From Acidobacteriota bacterium (GTDB taxonomy: Bacteria; Acidobacteriota; Blastocatellia; RBC074), in assembly GCA_019639255.1 (NCBI GenBank), contig JAHBSF010000018.1, positions 17,358 to 81,357 of the forward strand: a stretch of DNA of 64,000 bases, written 5' to 3'. Under the pieces are notes generated by a model. That model saw nothing but the letters and a program-made list of their open reading frames with translations, searched no databases and was not told the origin of the DNA. Positions within the stretch are counted from its first letter, which is position 1, and each line of letters opens with the position of its first letter. This document shows, piece after piece, positions 1-8,900 of the stretch. Both the position numbers and the translations under genes were made by a program.

Positions 1-1
1 A

Positions 2-1852
2 ATCGGCGGACTCGTATCGCTGCTGGCCAACTACCGTGGAGCAAACAAACTGCTGCGAAGGAAAATGCGCGTGATCGTCGCGGGCAGTCTTGGCGCCTGC
101 TTGCCGATGACGTTGCTGATCGCAGGGGAATTGCTGCTGCCCGACAGGACTCTCAGCGAAGGAATACTGCTTTGGATGGCGCTGGCTTCATTTTCCGCCT
201 TTCTTCTTTTCCCGATTTCGTTTGTTTATGCAATAGCACGGCATCAGGTGATTCCGGTCAGGCTCATACTGCGGCGCGGCGTGCGGTACCTATTTGTAGC
301 GCGCGGTTCGATTGCGCTTGAACTGATCGCTGTAGGTCTGGTGCTTACGGTGCTGCTGGACACGCTTTTTGACTGGTTTGCAACTCGGCGCGTGTGGGTA
401 GCTGTTATCTCAGGTTTGGTTGCAATTGCGGTGTGGCAGGCGACCAGGTACCTGCATCATCGCGTTATTGCACCGATGATCGACCGGCGTTTTTTCCGTC
501 AGGCGTACAACGCTCAACAGATATTATCGGATCTGGGGCAGGCGTTGCGCGGTGCGGCGGAGCTTAACGAACCGGCGCTGGTGCGCATTTGCGAGACGAT
601 CCGCAAGGCGCTCAACGCCGATACCGTGACGCTTTTCCTGCGCGACGAATCGAAATTGCAGTTCCGGTGCACAGTGTTGTCCCAGCATCTCGGTGCGGAA
701 AATCTCGTGCTTACGGGCGCCGAATCTCTGAGTCTGCCTAATGAAAGCTTCGTCATTCGCTGGTTTTCCGGCACGACGCGGCCGCTCAGAGTGGATTTCA
801 GCGACCCTCATTCGTGGGCGCGCGCACTTGTTACAGCCGAATCGATGAAATTTCCCGAGCGTGAAGGTTCGAGCGAGGTCCTGAAGCAGATACGTGCAGC
901 GCTGCTGCTTCCCATTGCATCGAAAGATGAACTTTTGGGAGTGCTTGCACTCGGCCCCCGGCTGGGCGACCTGCCGTACTCGCGCGAAGACGAACATCTG
1001 CTGATGGCCGTAGCCTGGCAACTCGGTTATGCCATCGAAAACGATCATCTCGTTCGTCGCAAGGCTGAAGAACAAAGATTGCGGCGCGAGATCGAGTTTG
1101 CAACCGAAGTGCAGAAGCGCCTGTTTCCGCAATCATTGCCGTCGTGTTACTCCCTGGATCTGGCCGGAGTATGCCATCCCGCGCGCGGCATCGGCGGAGA
1201 TTACTATGACTTTCTTCAACTCGGGGACGGACGCATAGGAATAGCAGTCGCAGATGTTTCCGGGAAGGGACTATCAGCGGCGCTGCTGATGTCCACCGTG
1301 CAGGCGTCGTTGAGGACGCAGACGTCTATGGCCGGAGGGCGGATAATAGACCTCGTGGCGTCGATGAACAGATTGTTGTGCGAATCTACGGATACCAGTC
1401 ATTACGCAACCTTCTTTTACGCCGAATACGAAGAATCCACGCAAACGCTTGTTTACGTCAATGCCGGGCATAACCCGCCCCTGCTCGTTCGCGCCGGTGC
1501 GGATATGAGCGCGGGTGGGCGCCCGATGCGCACTACGGCTGCTGCAGGAACAACCCTGCTTCTCGAAACCGGAGGGCCGGTCATCGGATTGCTCAGCGAT
1601 TGCAGCTATGAATGTGAACGGATTGAAATAAGGCCCGGCGACATTTTACTGGCTTATACGGACGGCGTGAGCGAGGCGAGCAATCCCGAGGATGAAGAGT
1701 TTGGAGAACAGCGAATGGTGGAAATCGTATTGTCAAGTGCGTACTTGCCCGCCGCGGAAATTGGGCGCCGGATCGTCGCCGCAGTTCGCGACTGGTGCAG
1801 GGATGCGCCGCAGCACGACGATCTTACCCTCGTGATCGTAAAAGCAAGGTGA
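2..1852 (+). CDS. RsbU-like PP2C serine phosphatase, membrane + GAF (5' truncated)
   Basis: SpoIIE/RsbU-type Ser/Thr phosphatase that would dephosphorylate anti-sigma-antagonist-like proteins in a partner-switching pathway. The reading frame is open from base 2, so the true start lies before the window; the first internal ATG (65) is not a convincing start. In order: several hydrophobic membrane segments in the first ~140 residues, a GAF-like sensor region, a linker with the typical EVQKRLFPQ segment, then the PP2C domain with GGDYYDF and DVSGKG metal-binding motifs, AYTDGVSEA, and the terminal QHDDLTLV. All acidic metal ligands visible to me are present, so it should be active. No anti-sigma partner is adjacent. 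It converges on the gene at 1960-2541 with a palindromic repeat between. The PP2C domain is certain; the sensory input is unknown. Confidence 0.88.
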   Translation: MGGLVSLLANYRGANKLLRRKMRVIVAGSLGACLPMTLLIAGELLLPDRTLSEGILLWMALASFSAFLLFPISFVYAIARHQVIPVRLILRRGVRYLFVARGSIALELIAVGLVLTVLLDTLFDWFATRRVWVAVISGLVAIAVWQATRYLHHRVIAPMIDRRFFRQAYNAQQILSDLGQALRGAAELNEPALVRICETIRKALNADTVTLFLRDESKLQFRCTVLSQHLGAENLVLTGAESLSLPNESFVIRWFSGTTRPLRVDFSDPHSWARALVTAESMKFPEREGSSEVLKQIRAALLLPIASKDELLGVLALGPRLGDLPYSREDEHLLMAVAWQLGYAIENDHLVRRKAEEQRLRREIEFATEVQKRLFPQSLPSCYSLDLAGVCHPARGIGGDYYDFLQLGDGRIGIAVADVSGKGLSAALLMSTVQASLRTQTSMAGGRIIDLVASMNRLLCESTDTSHYATFFYAEYEESTQTLVYVNAGHNPPLLVRAGADMSAGGRPMRTTAAAGTTLLLETGGPVIGLLSDCSYECERIEIRPGDILLAYTDGVSEASNPEDEEFGEQRMVEIVLSSAYLPAAEIGRRIVAAVRDWCRDAPQHDDLTLVIVKAR

Positions 1853-1865
1853 ACAGGCGATCCTG

Positions 1866-1940
1866 GAGAGATAACGAAACATACGGGAAAATTTGCTGAT
1901 CCGTTTGTTTCGTTTTATTTCGTCTGTTCCGTTATCTCTT
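1866..1940. repeat. Dispersed palindrome, copy 1 (convergent junction)
   Basis: Inverted repeat with outer arms GAGAGATAACG and CGTTATCTCTT, shorter than most copies. It sits between the 3' ends of two convergent genes, where it could act as a bidirectional terminator. Confidence 0.8.
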
Positions 1941-1959
1941 TTTCATCACTTCTTCATGG

Positions 1960-2541
1960 TCATGAAGTCAGCAATCGCTGGATTTCGTCCGCGTATTCCC
2001 GAGCAAGGGCCTGATCCTGCGTTGTACCAAGTAGGGCTGCTGCCGCGGCCGAGAACAGCCACTGAAGTTCGCGCTCCGTTTGGCTCGTAGGCGCGAGCCG
2101 GAGATTCATCTGGACTCGGCTCATATCCACCGGTATGCCGAGCGTTCGCCGATTGATCGGCGAAAGATGGAAATAAAGCGTTCCGGCGAATCCGGTCGCA
2201 TCGGTGGCTTCGGTTCGCGGAAGGTCCGGATTGGCCTGCGGTCCAAGCCTGCGCGTTGCGAAGCGAGCCGGAGCCGGCGGCGCTGCCCCGATGCCGGCCT
2301 GTACGGACGCGAGTGTTGCGCGCACACTTTTCGCCGAGAGCGGCGACCGGCCTTTTCCGGTTATAGCAACATCCCCGGTAATTTCCAGCTTTCCGTCCGT
2401 GACTGCAACGGATGCGGGAATAAAAGCCACTTTGTATCTGTTTACGCCCAATTCGATGCTGCCGCGAAATTCACGTTCCGCAGCAAGAAAGTGAATCGAG
2501 TGGAGCTTACGCACCGCGCCTGTTGTTGCTCTCTGCGTCAT
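1960..2541 (-). CDS. Hypothetical protein, coupled to GMC oxidoreductase
   Basis: 193-residue protein that I do not recognise. There is no signal peptide, no clear membrane segment and no cysteine motif. The N-terminal half looks beta-rich, with alternating hydrophobic residues (FRGSIELGVNRYKVAFIPAS, VTDGKLEITGDVAITG). The C-terminal part has a helical alanine-rich stretch ending in EYADEIQRLL. Its ATG overlaps the TGA of the upstream GMC oxidoreductase in an ATGA arrangement, so the two are translationally coupled and probably act together. An opposite-strand frame also lacks stops, but that product is Arg/Cys-rich and has no coupling. Function unknown. Confidence 0.7.
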   Translation of the reverse strand: MTQRATTGAVRKLHSIHFLAAEREFRGSIELGVNRYKVAFIPASVAVTDGKLEITGDVAITGKGRSPLSAKSVRATLASVQAGIGAAPPAPARFATRRLGPQANPDLPRTEATDATGFAGTLYFHLSPINRRTLGIPVDMSRVQMNLRLAPTSQTERELQWLFSAAAAALLGTTQDQALAREYADEIQRLLTS

Positions 2542-4241
2542 AAATTCCCTCGTTTCATCTCTGCGGACATATACTCGCAGGCGCGCATTGTAAGCGCGAG
2601 TATTGTAAGCGTCGGGTTCTGATTGGCAGAATTGACGAACGCGGCCCCGTCCGTGACGAAAACATTGGGGCAGTCCCAGACCTGATTGTATTTATTGAGT
2701 ACGGATTTCTTCGGATCGTCTCCCATCCTTGCAGTGCCGAGTTCGTGGATTATCCTTCCCGGCGCGGTTATCTGACCTCCTGCCGAAATCATTTCCGCAC
2801 CTGCTGCGCGCAGTATCTCTTCAGTAGCGCCGGCGGCGTCTTTCGCCATTTCACGTTCGTTGTCCGAATGCTGAATATGGACCTTAAGTACGGGAATGCC
2901 CCAGGCATCCACTACACCGCCCGGATCGATTTCGACGAAGTTATCAAACCGTGAAAGCATGCTTGCGCGCACGGTTGTGAATACTGGCGTTAGATATCGC
3001 CGCCGAACCTGCTGCTTGAACTCGGACCCGAATCCGTCTATGCCGCGTGCAACGCCGGGAAACATTCGCTGGCCTGAGCTGCATTCAAACCCATAACCCC
3101 TAAGGAACTTCGGATGTCGTGTCTTGTCATCCAGATTCTGAAACCGGGGAATGAACAGTCCGGCAGCCTTGCCGTCTTCGTTTACCGATTCACGATCTCC
3201 AAGCGTGGGGAAAACGCCGAATCCGTTAATACCGCCGAAATGGTCTACGAGATAATGACCGAGCACGCCCGAAGAATTGCCGAGACCTGTCGGATGCTGC
3301 CGCGATCTGGAATTCAACAGCAGGCGCGTGGATTCAAGCGTAGAAGCCGCGACGATTACTACTTTGCCGAACGCCTCGTATTCGCGGTGCGTCAGGCGAT
3401 CGACGTAGGCTACGCCCTTGGCCTTCGCCGTGTTCGTATCGATGATAATGTGACGAACTACGGAATTGGGCCGAAGCGTCATCTTTCCGGTTGCAGCGGC
3501 AACAGGAAGCGTAGAGGAGACGGAGCTGAACATCGCGCCGACATCGCATCCGTCGCCGCAGTGACCGCAATAGTGGCACAGTGCGCGTCCGTAGCGCTGA
3601 TGGTGGGCCTTAACGCCCGTGAGCATTGCCACGCGCGAGGTTATGGCCGCGCGGCCGAGCTTTTCCGCACCGCGCCGCAGCAACTGCTCGCCGCAGGTAA
3701 GTTTCATCGGCGGCAGAAACTTTCCGTCGGGTTGATACCATAGGCCGTCGTTGTTCCCGCTCACACCGATGAATTCCTCGGCGCGGTCGTAATAGGGTTC
3801 GATTTCTCCGTAGCTGATTGGCCAGTCGACATCGAATCCATCGTGGCTGGCAGCCTTGAAATCGAGATCGGAAAGACGCCAGGACAGCCGCCCCCAATGC
3901 AGCGTTTTGCCTCCGACTATTCTGGCCCGCACCCAAAGAAACGGTTTCCCGGGATCGGTTGTATATGGGTGTTCCGTGTCCTTGATGTAAAAATGGCGGC
4001 TGAAGTCGCCGGCCGTATCCTGCATCCATTGTTCGTTTTGCTTCCACCCCGGAGGCCCGAAGCCGCGATACATCGCTTCATACGGCCATTTGTGCGATGA
4101 AAAATCGCGCTGTGGATTTACCGGGGGCCCGGCTTCCAGTACCAGTACGGTATGCCCGCGCTCGGTAAGTTCCTTCGCCGCCATTCCGCCGGCGGCTCCG
4201 GAGCCGATTATCACTGCGTCATAGACCCTTCTCGCTTGCAA
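2538..4241 (-). CDS. GMC family FAD-dependent oxidoreductase
   Basis: 567-residue GMC oxidoreductase of the gluconate/glucose dehydrogenase large-subunit type. An N-terminal FAD-binding Rossmann motif is seen at residues 10-40 (GSGAAGGMAAKEL ending in LVLEAGP). A central CxxC-rich stretch (CHYCGHCGDGC) is typical of this subgroup. The C-terminal GMC signature includes HELGTARMG, VFVTDGAAF and NQNPTLTILAL. There is no export signal of its own; in this family the flavoprotein is often carried out through the Tat pathway with subunit 3, and a Tat-type subunit 3 lies at 5361-5969. The start is a TTG preceded by GGAGG four bases upstream. It overlaps the downstream hypothetical gene by ATGA. The substrate (sugar, polyol or alcohol) cannot be read from sequence. 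Confidence 0.92.
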   Translation of the reverse strand: MQARRVYDAVIIGSGAAGGMAAKELTERGHTVLVLEAGPPVNPQRDFSSHKWPYEAMYRGFGPPGWKQNEQWMQDTAGDFSRHFYIKDTEHPYTTDPGKPFLWVRARIVGGKTLHWGRLSWRLSDLDFKAASHDGFDVDWPISYGEIEPYYDRAEEFIGVSGNNDGLWYQPDGKFLPPMKLTCGEQLLRRGAEKLGRAAITSRVAMLTGVKAHHQRYGRALCHYCGHCGDGCDVGAMFSSVSSTLPVAAATGKMTLRPNSVVRHIIIDTNTAKAKGVAYVDRLTHREYEAFGKVVIVAASTLESTRLLLNSRSRQHPTGLGNSSGVLGHYLVDHFGGINGFGVFPTLGDRESVNEDGKAAGLFIPRFQNLDDKTRHPKFLRGYGFECSSGQRMFPGVARGIDGFGSEFKQQVRRRYLTPVFTTVRASMLSRFDNFVEIDPGGVVDAWGIPVLKVHIQHSDNEREMAKDAAGATEEILRAAGAEMISAGGQITAPGRIIHELGTARMGDDPKKSVLNKYNQVWDCPNVFVTDGAAFVNSANQNPTLTILALTMRACEYMSAEMKRGNL

Positions 4242-4477
4242 GATGCCTCCGCTGGATTAGATGGTTGCAGGAAAGTGCCTTGGAAAACACGAACCCTAAA
4301 ATACCGGTTTTTCAGTCGCCAGTCACGGAAGATTCCCGGTTTTCGTGAAACCGTCAGGTTCTGAAATCCGTCTCACTCATTGTTGCGCACGCATTGAGGG
4401 TTGCCGCACTTGCATCGAATTGGCTGAGGCTATTATGATTCGCGGCGGCGGGATTGGTACAAAGCGTGAGATAGAGG
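4242..4477. other. Divergent intergenic region, no gene seen
   Basis: Region between the GMC gene (minus) and the small plus-strand gene at 4591. It must hold promoters for both directions. A weak plus-strand candidate is TTGCAT at 4410 with TATTAT at 4431 (15-base spacer). No coding frame is convincing. Confidence 0.3.
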
Positions 4478-4573
4478 GAGAGATAACGGAATAAACGAAA
4501 TGAAACGAAAATTACGGAACGGTTGAATCTTTCCGTCTGTTCCGTCTTCTTTCGTCTGTTCCGTTATCTCTCT
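4478..4573. repeat. Dispersed palindrome, copy 2 (divergent region)
   Basis: Outer arms GAGAGATAACGGAATAAACG and CGTCTGTTCCGTTATCTCTC. It lies only 17 bases upstream of the start codon at 4591, in a divergent promoter region, so here it cannot act simply as a terminator of a gene 5' to it. Confidence 0.85.
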
Positions 4574-4590
4574 GTTATGTCCGGTACAGA

Positions 4591-4857
4591 ATGGTTGATG
4601 ATACCCGGCACGAATTGAGAATTGAGATAGTTGGGCGCAATGAATTCTGGCGCAAGGCGTTTGGCGTCGAATGGGAGTATCAGTATCCGGATAGGCCGCT
4701 GACGCAGGATACGCCAGGGTTTTATCGCGTTCCGAAAGCGTGGTTGGAGGATCTGGAAAGGGTTGCCGGGCAGTGTTTCTCAAGAGTGTTGCTTGCGCCG
4801 AGCGATCCCGGACGAAGACGGATTTTCGGTATGTTTCGCTTGCGGCCGGGCGAGTAA
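4591..4857 (+). CDS. Small hypothetical protein
   Basis: 88 residues and not recognised. The composition is that of a normal globular protein (many aromatic residues: FWRKAFGVEWEYQYPDRP), without signal peptide or membrane segment. It lies just upstream of the cytochrome c gene on the same strand, 48 bases away, and may be cotranscribed with it. No strong Shine-Dalgarno sequence is visible, and the upstream sequence is a palindromic repeat. It could be a non-genuine frame, but its composition and clean stop favour a real gene. Confidence 0.5.
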   Translation: MVDDTRHELRIEIVGRNEFWRKAFGVEWEYQYPDRPLTQDTPGFYRVPKAWLEDLERVAGQCFSRVLLAPSDPGRRRIFGMFRLRPGE

Positions 4858-4905
4858 GAGTAAGGAAAGCTGGAAGTCGATTTTAATGGAGAGGGAATAA
4901 AGCAT

Positions 4906-5271
4906 ATGGGGCATCGGTTGACAAAAGTGGTTTTTGCAGCGCTGGCTGTGGCCGCGATCATCGGCAGTTCGTCGGGCATCAACGCCTATCCGCCGTTTCT
5001 GCGTCAGGCAAAACAATTGGGCGTGGCGACTCCGGAGGCTGATTGCACGTTTTGCCATCTTGAGAAGGAGGGCGGCGAGGGTTGGAACGATCGCGGCAAA
5101 TTCCTGATTGCCGAGAAAGAAAAACGGCAGGCCGAGAGAATCGAAATAGCCTGGCTGAAGGAATACAAGCCATCTGATGGCTCCGCCGCGGGTTCAGAGA
5201 ACTCAAACGGCGAGAAGGGCAAGGAAAGCGAAAAGGATCCGAAAAAACCGAAGGACCCTCTTCGGCGGTAA
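4906..5271 (+). CDS. Small secreted monohaem c-type cytochrome
   Basis: 121 residues. A signal peptide is seen at about residues 1-27 (basic start, hydrophobic core, cleavage near INA-YPP). One CxxCH haem site (CTFCH) lies near residue 48, and a highly charged Lys/Glu-rich C-terminal tail follows. It should be an exported electron carrier. Its position between the GMC oxidoreductase and the subunit 3 gene suggests it accepts electrons from that dehydrogenase. Classical gluconate dehydrogenases use a larger triple-haem cytochrome, so a single-haem partner is unusual. The distal Met ligand is not obvious. The start is supported by GAGAGGGAAT upstream. Confidence 0.82.
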   Translation: MGHRLTKVVFAALAVAAIIGSSSGINAYPPFLRQAKQLGVATPEADCTFCHLEKEGGEGWNDRGKFLIAEKEKRQAERIEIAWLKEYKPSDGSAAGSENSNGEKGKESEKDPKKPKDPLRR

Positions 5272-5360
5272 CATCTCTTGACATTGCATTCAACCAGGTC
5301 ATAGAGTCTGAAGAAACATTCCCGGAAATGTTCCGTTTCAGATTTGATGGGGGACCAGAC

Positions 5361-5969
5361 ATGTCGGATGAGAAAACCGGACTATCGCGGCGCGAAGCGA
5401 TAAAAGGACTGGCTGTCGGTATAGGTACGGCCGGCAGTTTGCCGATTCTTCACCAGAATGTATTGGCCGGGCAGGATCACGCTCGCCATACACAGGCGGG
5501 ACAGGCGGCAGCAAAAAAGGTTGAGCCGCCGAAATTTTTCAATACCGGGCAGATGGCGCTGATCGCCACGATTTCCGAACTGATCATCCCGACGGACGAT
5601 CATTCACCGGGTGCGATTGCGGCCGAAGTCCCGGCATTCATCGATCTTATGATCAGTGAGTCTCCGGCCGAGACCAAAAAGCTGTGGACCGACGGGCTGG
5701 ATGCCATGGACCATATGAGCCGCGAAAAATTCCAGGTCGAGTTCAACAAGGCAACCTCGGCGCAGCAGACAGAAATCCTGACCGCGATCAGCCGCAACGA
5801 GCGAACCCCCCAAACGCTCGAAGAACGCTTCTTTCGCGCAATAAAAAACCTGACCATCGACGGTTATTACACTTCCGAAATCGGCATCCACAAGGAACTC
5901 CAGTACAAGGGCAATACCTACCTCAAGGAGTTCAAGGGCTGCACCCACCCGGAACATATAAACGGGTGA
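5361..5969 (+). CDS. Gluconate 2-dehydrogenase subunit 3-like protein, Tat-exported
   Basis: About 202 residues. A twin-arginine signal (LSRREAIKGLAVG) is followed by an Ala/His/Gln linker and the subunit 3 domain with NTGQMALIATISELIIPTDD, the typical opening of this family. The protein is a small chaperone-like or structural subunit of membrane-bound GMC dehydrogenases and provides Tat export for the flavoprotein. The ATG at 5361 is chosen because GGGGGA lies just upstream and the Tat signal follows directly; an in-frame start at 5328 would add 11 residues in front of the signal. It pairs functionally with the GMC gene on the other side of the divergent region and with the cytochrome at 4906. 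Confidence 0.87.
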   Translation: MSDEKTGLSRREAIKGLAVGIGTAGSLPILHQNVLAGQDHARHTQAGQAAAKKVEPPKFFNTGQMALIATISELIIPTDDHSPGAIAAEVPAFIDLMISESPAETKKLWTDGLDAMDHMSREKFQVEFNKATSAQQTEILTAISRNERTPQTLEERFFRAIKNLTIDGYYTSEIGIHKELQYKGNTYLKEFKGCTHPEHING

Positions 5970-5989
5970 TCGCAACTGCGCCGGTTCGG

Positions 5990-8900
5990 TTACAGTTTGT
6001 ATCTTCTCAGGATCGCAAAAGTATAGATTTCGGCGGCAAGAGCCATAACGCCGCGCACGATCATCAGGGGCGCGAGTCCGAACCTCTGAAAGATAAGGCC
6101 CGCGATCTGCGGGAAGATCAGGTCAGATGAGTCAACGCCGGTTTCCAGTATGCTCATCGTGCGGCTGCGGTTTGCAAGATTATAACTCGATACCTTCGCC
6201 GCCACTGCGCCCCACGTCGGCTTGAAGGCCGCCTTCCCGATTTCATCGAGTGCGCGGGCAACACCCAACAGAACGCCGAAAATCGCGCTTGCGCTGTAAT
6301 ATGTAGTCATCCAGAAAATTATCGAAGTTATCAGGTTGATTACGGATCTGATCGAAAGCACTTTGCCCGAACCTATACGATCCGCCACCCACCCGAAGAA
6401 AGGTCCGAATACCAGAGGAATTACCATCTCCGCCGCGATCTTGATCCAGAAAAGCGCTTCTGCCGTTACCGACAACTTTACTGCAAGCAGCAGGAAGAAA
6501 TTCCCTGCAACCAGATACCCGGGCGCCGTGATTGCAGTTCCCAACAGCGCGAATGCCCAGATATTCGGCGCCTTTATTTCAGCGGAACCGGCTCGCACAT
6601 CGATCCTGCTTGCAGCATCAGCTTTCTTCTTCTTCGATTTGTCCTTCTTCTTTTCCTTGATGAATACGGCAACGAGCACTATGGAGCCCGCAGAAAGAAT
6701 CGTTGAAAGCAGCAGCACTATGACGATAACGCGTTGCAGCGCCGAACGATCCACGATTTCCGGGAGCTTGTCGAGCGGTATTTCGCCGTAGCGCATCGGG
6801 CGCTCCTCGACGCGCAGAAGCCTGCGATTTGTATTTGCCGGATCGATGACGGATTCAGGCGCCGCCGCTCCGAGAACTTCAACGATTTCTCGCCCCGGTT
6901 TTGCCGAGTCTTCGATCACAGCTACGCGAACGTTTGCGGTCTGCGCCGCCAGATAAATCGCAAGCAGCATCGGAATCAGCCACAGCGCAACCGATTCGCC
7001 TATGCTGCCCGAAGTGGATTTTGTTGTCGTATACCACGAATACGCCTTTGCAATATGGCCTTCGTCCGTATTGTCGGCGATCATCGCCGATGCCGACGGG
7101 CCTTTTGCGGAATCGGCGATGCCCCGGATTGCGCTTGCTATAAACAGAATGGGCAGGGTCGCGAAAGCGTATATCAGGCTGACTATCGTGCGGATGACGA
7201 GTGACAGGATAAATATGCGCTTCTTTCCATACCGATCCGCCAGAGTCCCGAAAACCGGCCGCAACAGCAGCGGCACTACGTCCTGTATGAGTCCAAGCGC
7301 GAGTACTGCACGAATATCCAACCCGAACACAAGCAGCGCATAAAGTGGTACTACGGTCTTGACCAGCCCTCCCGACACCCGCGACAGGAACGCTTCCGCC
7401 ATTAACGCAACGACAACAGCATTGAACGTGCCGCGGCCTTTGTCCTCGACTTGCGCCACTACCGAGGGAAGTGCGGTTTCACCCGTAGGCGTCGGCGCAG
7501 GTGCTTGCGGAACCACTACGGGTCTGATCGGCAGAATGCCGGTAGCACGCTGGATTACGTTGCCCAGAATTCCGCCTTTGACTCCGGTTACGGCTTCGAA
7601 TTCTGCGGCAAGATGCAGCGCGGTTGGCGGTCGGCGCGAAGGGGCTTTAGCAAGGGCGCGGCTAACAACTGCATTTACGCTTTCGTCCAGATCGGGTCTC
7701 CCGGTTTCGGCCAGATCCGGGATCGAGGCATTGATGTGCTGGTCGGCGATGTCGTAGCGAGTCGCCGCGTCGAAGGGCGGAATACCCGTGAGCATTTCAA
7801 AAAGTATGACGCCGAGGGAGTAGACATCTGCGCGGGAATCCAGTTGCAACCCCTGCCATTGTTCGGGCGACATATAGCGTGCATCCCCGAATTCGCTTGC
7901 AGCGTCGGCCATTGTTACCCCGCCGCTGACGCTGCGGTCGAGTTTTGCAAGGCCCGAGTTGCTGACCTTTACTATTTCCTGACCATCGGGGGTTTGTTCG
8001 AGATGTATGGATTCAGGGCGCAAATCGCGCAGCACTATGCCCGACAAATGAGCCGCATGTACCGCACCGCATATCTGGTTGAAAATGCTTGCAACGCGCG
8101 GCAGCGTCAGGCCCCGCTCCCTGCGTATCAGGTCGCGAAGTGTTCTGCCGGAGAGCAGTTCTTCGACAATGTATACAGTTCCGTCGGTAGAGACTATGAA
8201 ATCATAGATCTGAACAGCGTTGGGGTGGCGGATTCGCGCGGCAACGAGCGCCTGACGTCGAAAGCGTTCCAGCGCCTCGGCATTGTCTACAAGCGCGGGA
8301 TTGAGCACCCGCACCGCGACCGTATCCCCGAGTGCGATTCGGCGCGCGCGATAGAGAGCACCGAGGCTGTCCTGACCGAGCAGTGATTGGAGTTCGTACC
8401 GACCGTCCAGCACCCTTCGTTCGCTCGAATCCGACTTTAAGGCTTCGTGTTGCGGTTGCTTAGGAGTCAGTAGCGACTGCACGGGCGGCGACTGCGGAGG
8501 ACGCTGCGTCGGCAACGGCACTGCTGGACGCGAAGGCGGTGTTTGCGCGCCGGGTTGAGGTGCGGGTGCGGGCGGTGTGTACGGGGGATTGTATTGTTGT
8601 GGCGTTTGTGATTGACGAGATTCGCTTTGACGCAGTGTAAACGTCATGCGCGTCCGCCCGATCAGTACCGAGTCTCCGTTTCGCAACGTATACGCGGACG
8701 AACCCAACTTTTTGTTGTTAAGGGTTACGCCGTTGGTACTGTGATTGTCGAGTATTACGAATTCGCCGTCGTGGTATTCGATTCTAGCGTGATGACGGCT
8801 GACAGTAGTGTCGTCGAGGATGATGCGATTATCGGCGGCTGCGCCGATCGTCATCACGTTTTCATCAAGAGGGAAGTCGCGATGCTGGCCGTTTGCGAAT

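Noticed and set aside
2080..2622. 180-residue plus-strand coding frame
   Set aside because: Overlaps the minus-strand gene coupled to the GMC oxidoreductase; its product is rich in Arg and Cys and shows no domain.
7451..8386. 311-residue plus-strand coding frame inside the pseudokinase region
   Set aside because: Antisense to well-conserved FHA/kinase/MFS coding sequence; composition is not protein-like.
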